A DNA stretch of 11,498 nucleotides from Bacteroidales bacterium (GTDB taxonomy: Bacteria; Bacteroidota; Bacteroidia; Bacteroidales; JAADGE01): contig JANTGL010000055.1 in the NCBI GenBank assembly GCA_024762915.1, forward strand, positions 1 through 11,498. Direction: 5' to 3'. Positions 7,203-11,498 of the stretch are shown here, piece by piece. The position numbers and the translations under genes are program-made. Position 1 is the stretch's first letter. Every line of letters begins with the position of its first letter. The notes under the pieces were generated by a model. It saw nothing but the letters and a program-made list of their open reading frames with translations, was not told the origin of the DNA and ran no database searches.

Positions 7203-8033
7203 ATGAAGATTAAACAACACAATTCTCTGGTTCTTATTTTTTTGGGAATTATCTTTTTTTCAGGAATTTCCTGTGAAAAGAAGATAACTGTTGATTTTAA
7301 AAATGACGGTAAAGAATTCTTAATTGTTGACGGAATCATTACGAATGAAAATAAAAATCAAGTCATTCGCTTATCAAAATCCGTGACTTCATTAAATTCG
7401 AAACCGCTTCTTGTTTCGGGAGCCGATGTTTCAGTTTCCGACGGAGTTTTTGCCTATTTATTTAAGGAAGATACCTTAGGCCGATATGTGTCCGATCTAA
7501 AGTTTGGTGCTCTTATTAATAAATTTTATACTTTGAATATTGAATATGAAAACAAAACATATACGGCGCAAGCAAGAGCGGTTCCCGTTTTATCTCAAAA
7601 TTCTCTCAATTATGTTCCGTATAATGACAGTTTATATCATTTTCCGCAAGCGGTTGCCGAATTCAATCCCGAAGAAGCCGCTATGTACGAAATAAATGCT
7701 GATTGGTCTTTTGTTCCCGGTTACGAAAATTTTTCCGAAAAGGAAACACGAGCAAAAATGTTTTTTTATATTCTGAAGACAATTGATGTGAATGAAATTT
7801 TTCATCCGGCTTATGAACAGATTTATTTTCCCCGAGGAACACAATTAAGCGTAAAAAAATATTCATTAAGTCCAGACCATGAGAAATTTGTTCGTTCATT
7901 ATTGTTGGAAACGCAATGGAACGGCGGTTTTTTCGATACGGAAGAAGATAATGTTTATACGAACCTCAGTGAAGGTGCTTACGGATTTTTTGCTGCCTCT
8001 AATGTTCTTTCCGATTCGATAATCGTACAATAA
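7203..8033 (+). CDS. DUF4249-family lipoprotein
   Basis: This 276-residue lipoprotein begins with a hydrophobic signal and a lipobox ending SGIS-C, with Cys24 as the lipidated residue. After the cysteine, KKITVDFKNDGKEFLIVDGIITNE, RLSKSVTSLNSKPLLVSGADVSVSDG and the TYTLNIEYENKTYTA strand are the conserved opening of DUF4249. That family is found in Bacteroidota beside TonB-dependent receptors with STN domains, and its beta-rich N-terminal part probably sits on the periplasmic or outer face of the outer membrane. The gene lies 2 nt downstream of the receptor gene and is the last of the fecR operon. Its product presumably assists ligand capture or receptor assembly, though no biochemical role is established as far as I know. 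Length is slightly short but not obviously truncated; the C-terminus ends in a strand (SDSIIVQ), as expected for this family. Confidence 0.85.
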   Translation: MKIKQHNSLVLIFLGIIFFSGISCEKKITVDFKNDGKEFLIVDGIITNENKNQVIRLSKSVTSLNSKPLLVSGADVSVSDGVFAYLFKEDTLGRYVSDLKFGALINKFYTLNIEYENKTYTAQARAVPVLSQNSLNYVPYNDSLYHFPQAVAEFNPEEAAMYEINADWSFVPGYENFSEKETRAKMFFYILKTIDVNEIFHPAYEQIYFPRGTQLSVKKYSLSPDHEKFVRSLLLETQWNGGFFDTEEDNVYTNLSEGAYGFFAASNVLSDSIIVQ

Positions 8034-8071
8034 TAAATTCCATAAACAGCAGATAAACAGATTTTTATATA

Positions 8072-8098
8072 AATATTTGAAAAATATTCATTTTTTTT
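8072..8098 (+). terminator. Weak intrinsic terminator candidate after the fecR-receptor operon
   Basis: A seven-base AT-only inverted repeat (AATATTT at 8072-8078, AAATATT at 8082-8088, 3-nt loop) is followed after CA by eight Ts. The stem has no G or C, so it would be marginal. It sits in the right place, after the last gene of the operon and directly before the putative promoter at 8099. Confidence 0.35.
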
Positions 8099-8127
8099 CA
8101 GGGTAAATTAAAAGTCCGGTGTATTAG
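8099..8127 (+). promoter_or_regulatory. Putative ECF-sigma promoter upstream of the orphan lipoprotein (GGGTAAA-N11-GTGTATTA)
   Basis: GGGTAAA at 8101-8107 and GTGTATTA at 8119-8126, with 11 bases between, repeat the arrangement seen at 1073-1102 upstream of fecR, including the preceding CA. It lies about 65 bases before the lipoprotein ATG, leaving room for a leader of roughly 55-60 nt. The match between two independent non-coding sites linked to the same sigma/anti-sigma locus is the basis of the call; the sigma factor assignment is inferred. Confidence 0.5.
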
Positions 8128-8190
8128 AATTGTAAGCGATAGAAATCGTAACAACTAACATCATATAATTATTAATTTAAATCAAAAAAA

Positions 8191-9303
8191 ATGAAAAAGA
8201 TTAGTTTAATTTTAAGCGTTGTATTTGCCCTTGCAGTTGCATTTACAGGATGTAAAAAAGACACGAACCTGACGAAAGCGGATATTATCCCGCAAAATTT
8301 TAAAGTTGACATTCCGAACTCGTTGACAAATACTGCAGTAAAGTCAGCTAAAGACGGTGTGTTGAACGGAAATGATATTTACGGACATCTTACAAATTTT
8401 ATTGCGGTTGGTGAAGGTGCAGCTGATATTGTTCAAGAAATTATGCGAGCAATCAGACAATATGATTTGGATCAAGCCATGAGTTTCTCTTATCAAAGTG
8501 ATGAAGACGGAAGAACTAAAAATGTTGTTATCATTGAAAATTCCGAATTTGAAGGAAGCACTTGGGAATATCAATTAACGATGACGGATGCAGATTCCGA
8601 AACCAATACAGACGGAGGAAAAGCCATGCAAATTTTTTGGAATAACAGTCCCGTAAAAGGTATCTCAATTCTTAAACCCTATAATATTAACAGAGAAGAT
8701 CAAAACGATTGGTCGGGTGAGAATTCAATGTATCGAATTGATTACAGTGAGATTGACGCAACCTATGATGCAACAATGAAAGTTTATATCTCAGGATTGG
8801 TTTTACCGGATCCTTCAATAGGTGATAACAAATTTGCTATGGAAACAATGAAAATGTTTGTCGGGAAAAAAGGAGATATTATAGATGTTTTCGGAAACTC
8901 AAATCATCCGAATGCGAATTTCTTTGATGAAAATACGGTCGGATTTAACTGGGCATTTGCAGCAGCAGGTGACGAAAGTAATGACAGAGCCGTTGCTGAA
9001 GTCGGTTTACCGCCGAGCAATTTAGACGAATCAAGCAGAACTGTTTTACTCGGAGATTTCTCGATTTATAATGTCTTTCATGACGAATTAATTGATCTTG
9101 GTTACCAAGAAGCTGACATTGCAGACTATTTAGTAAATACGCAAGCCCCCGGTTATTTTAACAACGACGGATTTGTAGCTGCAGGAACAGCACCTTCAGA
9201 TGCTTATGCAAATGCAGAAGCTTCAATGAGTAATCTGACACCATATAACCCTTTATTAATTTCAAATTTAAGCATTCAATTTAAAAATGATGATGCTTTG
9301 TAA
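8191..9303 (+). CDS. Uncharacterised lipoprotein, probable member of the same ECF regulon
   Basis: I do not recognise the family of this 370-residue protein. The start is a typical lipoprotein signal (MKKISLILSVVFALAVAFTGC) with lipobox FTG-C and Cys21 as the lipidated residue, followed by KKD. After it comes a short linker, a helix-prone part (about 50-95; EGAADIVQEIMRAIRQYDLDQAM) and then a mixed beta-rich domain with many Asp, Asn and Glu residues (for example MTDADSETNTDGG near 131-143 and WSGENSMYRIDYSEIDATYDATM near 174). The C-terminal part (about 270-370) has LPPSNLDESSRTVLLGDFSIYN and an acidic helix, and is rich in Ala, Asn and Asp. The mature protein is clearly acidic. No catalytic signature is seen. 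The gene stands alone, with a putative ECF promoter in front and a strong terminator behind. It is probably a surface or periplasmic partner of the upstream uptake system, inferred from regulation and position. Confidence 0.8.
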   Translation: MKKISLILSVVFALAVAFTGCKKDTNLTKADIIPQNFKVDIPNSLTNTAVKSAKDGVLNGNDIYGHLTNFIAVGEGAADIVQEIMRAIRQYDLDQAMSFSYQSDEDGRTKNVVIIENSEFEGSTWEYQLTMTDADSETNTDGGKAMQIFWNNSPVKGISILKPYNINREDQNDWSGENSMYRIDYSEIDATYDATMKVYISGLVLPDPSIGDNKFAMETMKMFVGKKGDIIDVFGNSNHPNANFFDENTVGFNWAFAAAGDESNDRAVAEVGLPPSNLDESSRTVLLGDFSIYNVFHDELIDLGYQEADIADYLVNTQAPGYFNNDGFVAAGTAPSDAYANAEASMSNLTPYNPLLISNLSIQFKNDDAL

Positions 9304-9335
9304 TCAAGTATTAGTAATTGTTTTTCTTAAAAGTG

Positions 9336-9366
9336 AAAGCGGGCAAATTATTTGCTCGCTTTTTTT
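9336..9366 (+). terminator. Strong intrinsic terminator after the orphan lipoprotein gene
   Basis: The arms AAAGCGGGCAAA (9336-9347) and TTTGCTCGCTTT (9351-9362) pair over 12 bp with one G-T wobble and a 3-nt loop (TTA). They are followed directly by further Ts to 9366. It starts 32 nt after the stop of the lipoprotein gene and ends transcription before the response-regulator promoter. Confidence 0.88.
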
Positions 9367-9408
9367 ATGAATATTACTTCCGGGGAAATAATAATCGACT
9401 ATAAATTA

Positions 9409-9416
9409 TATCTTTG
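9409..9416 (+). promoter_or_regulatory. Housekeeping (sigma-ABfr type) -7 element before the LytTR regulator
   Basis: TATCTTTG matches the Bacteroidota -7 consensus TAnnTTTG exactly. It lies 22 nt before the ATG at 9439, which leaves a short leader. No good TTG-type -33 element is seen at the usual distance, so the promoter may be weak or activator-dependent. It also supports the downstream start at 9439, because an upstream start would lie ahead of this promoter. Confidence 0.5.
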
Positions 9417-9438
9417 CAGAATTGAAAATTCAACGATT

Positions 9439-10161
9439 ATGAAAACAAAATGTATTATTGTTGACGATGAACCTCTTGCAAGAAAAGTGATTAAAGCACA
9501 TTTGCAAAGTTTTGAAGATGTTGAAATTGTTGCAGAATGCGGAAATGCCGTTGAAACAAACAAAGCATTAAGAGAGTTTACCGTCGATTTAATTTTTTTA
9601 GATATTGAAATGCCGCAAATTTCAGGATTTGAATTTTTGAAGTCCTTAACGAATCCTCCGAAAGTAATCATTGTAACGGCTTATCGAAATTATGCTTTAA
9701 AAGGGTATGAATATGATATTGTTGATTATTTATTAAAGCCGGTTTCATTTGATCGTTTTTATAAAGCAATGACGAAATTTTTTAAGCAGTTAAAAGATAC
9801 GGAAATAAAGGTTTTTGATGAAGGTGATACAGGCGGGAAACCGTTTATTTATTTTAATGAAGACAAAACCATCCATAAAATCTATTTGAATGAAATTTTA
9901 TATTTAGAAAGTTTTCGAGAATATATAAAAGTCCATACCCGAGATAAAGCAATTATGACAAAATTACCGATAAGTAAGATTGAAGAAAAGTTAAGAGACC
10001 GAGATTTTATTCGAATTCATAAATCTTATGTTATTTCCGTTAATAAAGTCAATTCGTTTAATTCGCGAATTATTAATATCGGCGAATCAGAACTGCCCAT
10101 CGGAAGAACATATAAAGATGCTGTTATGAAGGTGTTGAAATTTGATCCTGATTTGTTGTAA
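9439..10161 (+). CDS. LytTR-family response regulator
   Basis: This two-domain DNA-binding response regulator has 240 residues. The receiver domain (about 3-118) keeps the acidic pocket Asp9-Asp10, the phospho-acceptor Asp55 (FLDIEMP), Thr80 (VTAYRNYAL) and the conserved Lys100 (LLKPVSF). The C-terminal LytTR domain (about 140-235) shows IYLNEILYLESFREYIKVHT, then RDRDFIRIHKSYVISVNKV and the final ELPIGRTYKDAV, all typical. The frame is open further upstream to a TTG at 9352, but that start lies inside the terminator hairpin and before the promoter, and its extra 29 residues do not belong to the family. The ATG at 9439 gives exactly the normal MKTKCIIVDDEP start. The usual partner, a LytS/YpdA-like membrane histidine kinase, is not encoded beside it, so it is an orphan here. 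The next gene begins 3 nt after its stop. Confidence 0.93.
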   Translation: MKTKCIIVDDEPLARKVIKAHLQSFEDVEIVAECGNAVETNKALREFTVDLIFLDIEMPQISGFEFLKSLTNPPKVIIVTAYRNYALKGYEYDIVDYLLKPVSFDRFYKAMTKFFKQLKDTEIKVFDEGDTGGKPFIYFNEDKTIHKIYLNEILYLESFREYIKVHTRDKAIMTKLPISKIEEKLRDRDFIRIHKSYVISVNKVNSFNSRIINIGESELPIGRTYKDAVMKVLKFDPDLL

Positions 10162-10164
10162 AAA

Positions 10165-11190
10165 ATGAAATTTAGAATGACAAAAACGATAAAAAAAGCT
10201 GTTCAAATTATTATTTTCTTTTCCGTCGGAATCGGAATTTTTTGGCTTGTATACCGAAAACAAGATATGACCGTATTGAAAAATGCACTTTTGAATGCCG
10301 ATTATTTGTGGATTTTCGTTTCATTATTTTTGGGAATTTTAAGTCATATAAGCAGAGCAATGCGTTGGAATTTGTTGATATACCCTTTGGGTTATAAGCC
10401 CAAAGTAATTAATTCTTTTTTTTCCGTAATGATCATGTATTTGTCAAACATGGCAATTCCGCGATCGGGTGAAATTGTACGATGCGGCGTCTTAGGCAAA
10501 ACGGAGAATATTCCTGTTTCAAAATTGTTGGGAACTGTTATTACGGAACGAATTATTGACTTCATTCTTTTATTTATTTTGCTTGCAATCGTCTTAATGA
10601 CTCAAATGCATGTTGTTCTTGAAATGCTTGAAAAAAATCCTGAAATTAACTCAAATCTTAACAATTTACTCTCTTCAACACCGATACTTGCAGGTATTTT
10701 AGTGCTTTTTATCGGGTTCTTATTTGTAATGTATCGTTTCAGGCATAAAATTCAACATTTAAAAATCTATCAAAAGCTAAGAGATCTTATCAAAGGATTT
10801 GCCGACGGTATTAAAAGCATTTTAAAAATGGAAAGACGTTTTGAGTTTATTGCCCATTCCGTTTTTATTTGGTTCATGTATTTTATGATGATTTATATTG
10901 TTTTCAAAAGTTTTCATTTTACGGAAAATCTAAGCCTTTTGTCCGGTTTAACGGTTTTTGTAATGTCGGCTTTCGGGATGGTAGTACCTTCACCAGGCGG
11001 AATAGGCACATGGCATTTCTTGGTTATTCAAACTCTGATGATTTACGGTGTTACAAAATCGGATGCCGGAGCATTTGCTTTTGCTTCACATGAATCAATG
11101 ACCGTAATGATGATTATCGTAGGTGTGTTGTCAATTATACTTTTACCGATTGTAAACAAAAAATTTCGGAAAGTTTTATCAAAAGATTAA
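10165..11190 (+). CDS. YbhN/LPG-synthase-TM family membrane protein (flippase-like)
   Basis: This is a polytopic inner-membrane protein of 341 residues with about seven or eight hydrophobic segments (roughly 12-30, 45-63, 82-98, 130-150, 172-190, 228-250, 258-275 and 312-332). Conserved features of the lysylphosphatidylglycerol-synthase transmembrane family are visible: RAMRW at 64-68, NMAIPRSGEIVR at 95-106, the TERIID block at 127-132, and VPSPGGIGTWH at 274-284. The soluble aminoacyl-transfer domain of MprF is absent, so this is the stand-alone flippase-like type (UPF0104) rather than a lysyl-PG synthase. Family members are thought to move or handle lipids or polyprenyl-linked substrates; the substrate here is unknown. 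It lies 3 nt after the response regulator and is presumably co-transcribed with it. The ATG at 10165 is used; the ATG at 10177 is an alternative that would remove only four residues. Confidence 0.88.
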   Translation: MKFRMTKTIKKAVQIIIFFSVGIGIFWLVYRKQDMTVLKNALLNADYLWIFVSLFLGILSHISRAMRWNLLIYPLGYKPKVINSFFSVMIMYLSNMAIPRSGEIVRCGVLGKTENIPVSKLLGTVITERIIDFILLFILLAIVLMTQMHVVLEMLEKNPEINSNLNNLLSSTPILAGILVLFIGFLFVMYRFRHKIQHLKIYQKLRDLIKGFADGIKSILKMERRFEFIAHSVFIWFMYFMMIYIVFKSFHFTENLSLLSGLTVFVMSAFGMVVPSPGGIGTWHFLVIQTLMIYGVTKSDAGAFAFASHESMTVMMIIVGVLSIILLPIVNKKFRKVLSKD

Positions 11191-11197
11191 ATTTAAT

Positions 11198-11227
11198 TTT
11201 GAGTTTAAAAAAATGTCTTTATCTTTG
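11198..11227 (+). promoter_or_regulatory. Housekeeping (sigma-ABfr type) promoter of the tRNA gene
   Basis: TTTG at 11198-11201 and TATCTTTG at 11220-11227, with 18 bases between, fit the Bacteroidota -33/-7 pattern (TTTG and TAnnTTTG). It would start transcription near 11234, giving a 5' leader of about 35 nt before the mature tRNA. Confidence 0.72.
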
Positions 11228-11270
11228 CAATCCTTTAAAAGTAAAGACCAATATTTACATAAAAATATAT

Positions 11271-11343
<73 letters not shown>

Positions 11344-11348
11344 CTCAG

Positions 11349-11373
11349 AAAGCCGCTTTAAGCGGCTTTTTTT
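11349..11373 (+). terminator. Intrinsic terminator of the tRNA gene
   Basis: A perfect 9-bp stem (AAAGCCGCT at 11349-11357, AGCGGCTTT at 11361-11369) with a 3-nt loop leads into a run of seven Ts at 11367-11373. It begins five bases after the end of the mature tRNA. Confidence 0.9.
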
Positions 11374-11393
11374 AATTGTAAATAAAAGTTATT

Positions 11394-11498
11394 ATGTTTA
11401 TAGTATATGTTTTATATTCAGAAAGATACGATAAAATTTATATCGGCTGTACTTCAAATATTGAACAACGGTTTTTGTCTCATAATGAACTTTCAAAA
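11394..11498 (+). CDS. GIY-YIG nuclease-family protein, N-terminal part (3' end outside the window)
   Basis: The first 35 codons, open to the right edge, read as the start of a GIY-YIG domain: VYVLYSERYDKIYIGCTSN followed by IEQRFLSHN. The two signature strands (VYVLYS as the G/V-I-Y strand and KIYIG as the Y-I-G strand), the conserved arginine at residue 26 in the EQRF helix, and the following His are in place. Small stand-alone proteins of this family (about 80-100 aa, UPF0213/YhbQ-like) are frequent in Bacteroidota; many have no known role, and the fold is a one-metal DNA endonuclease fold. The catalytic Glu would lie beyond the window. The gene starts 20 nt after the tRNA terminator in the same orientation. 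The ATG at 11394 is preceded by an A/T-rich leader (AAATAAAAGTTATT). Confidence 0.85.
   Translation, partial: MFIVYVLYSERYDKIYIGCTSNIEQRFLSHNELSK

Noticed and set aside
7632..7899. Two overlapping minus-strand ORFs opposite the DUF4249 gene
   Set aside because: They overlap each other in different frames and lie wholly inside a clear coding region, with no domain similarity.
8132..8151. Imperfect hairpin in the leader of the orphan lipoprotein (CGAT-AGAA-ATCG core)
   Set aside because: The perfect stem is only 4 bp and the extension needs a bulge, so it is too weak to call a riboswitch or attenuator.
9352..9438. Upstream extension of the response regulator from a TTG at 9352
   Set aside because: It begins inside the terminator hairpin and before the TATCTTTG promoter element, and its 29 extra residues are outside the receiver domain. 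The ATG at 9439 gives the normal family start.
10869..11093. A 74-codon + strand ORF inside the YbhN-type gene
   Set aside because: It is an alternate-frame shadow of conserved membrane-protein coding sequence, including the PSPGGIGTWH motif of the true frame.

Overview
The window looks like a low-GC Bacteroidota chromosome. The evidence is a FecI/FecR/TonB-dependent-receptor locus with STN and DUF4974 domains, a type IX secretion (Por) C-terminal sorting domain, a DUF4249 lipoprotein, A-rich translation starts without Shine-Dalgarno sites, and two TAnnTTTG (sigma-ABfr type) -7 elements. Genus cannot be told from the sequence.

Region 1 (1-8033) is a cell-surface signalling and uptake locus, all on the + strand. 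It opens with the 3' end of a FecI-type ECF sigma factor. A truncated ORF6N-domain gene and a small four-helix membrane protein follow, and together they separate the sigma gene from its expected partner. Then come a FecR-type anti-sigma factor, a secreted Asp-box beta-propeller with a T9SS sorting tail, a predicted outer-membrane beta-barrel protein, a TonB-dependent receptor with an N-terminal STN signalling domain, and a DUF4249 lipoprotein. From fecR to the DUF4249 gene the spacings are 6 nt, 1 nt, an 11-nt overlap and 2 nt, so this is one operon. The likely logic is as follows: a ligand bound by the receptor is reported through the STN domain to periplasmic FecR, which releases the sigma factor, which then transcribes the locus.

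Region 2 (8034-9366) holds a single lipoprotein gene of no recognised family, with its own upstream region and a strong terminator. Its promoter region shares a bipartite motif (GGGTAAA-N11-GTGTAWTA) with the region just upstream of fecR. This is the most informative regulatory signal in the window: it suggests that the same ECF sigma factor drives both the fecR operon and the orphan lipoprotein.

Region 3 (9409-11190) is a two-gene unit: a LytTR-family response regulator and, 3 nt further on, a YbhN/LPG-synthase-TM type membrane protein. No histidine kinase lies nearby.

Region 4 (11198-11498) is an initiator tRNA-Met (CAT) with a good housekeeping promoter and its own terminator, followed by the start of a GIY-YIG nuclease-family gene that runs off the window.

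Nothing here is a defence system, CRISPR array or complete mobile element. The best candidates for new biology are the ligand and role of the propeller/barrel/receptor system, the unknown lipoprotein that seems to belong to its regulon, and the shared promoter motif.
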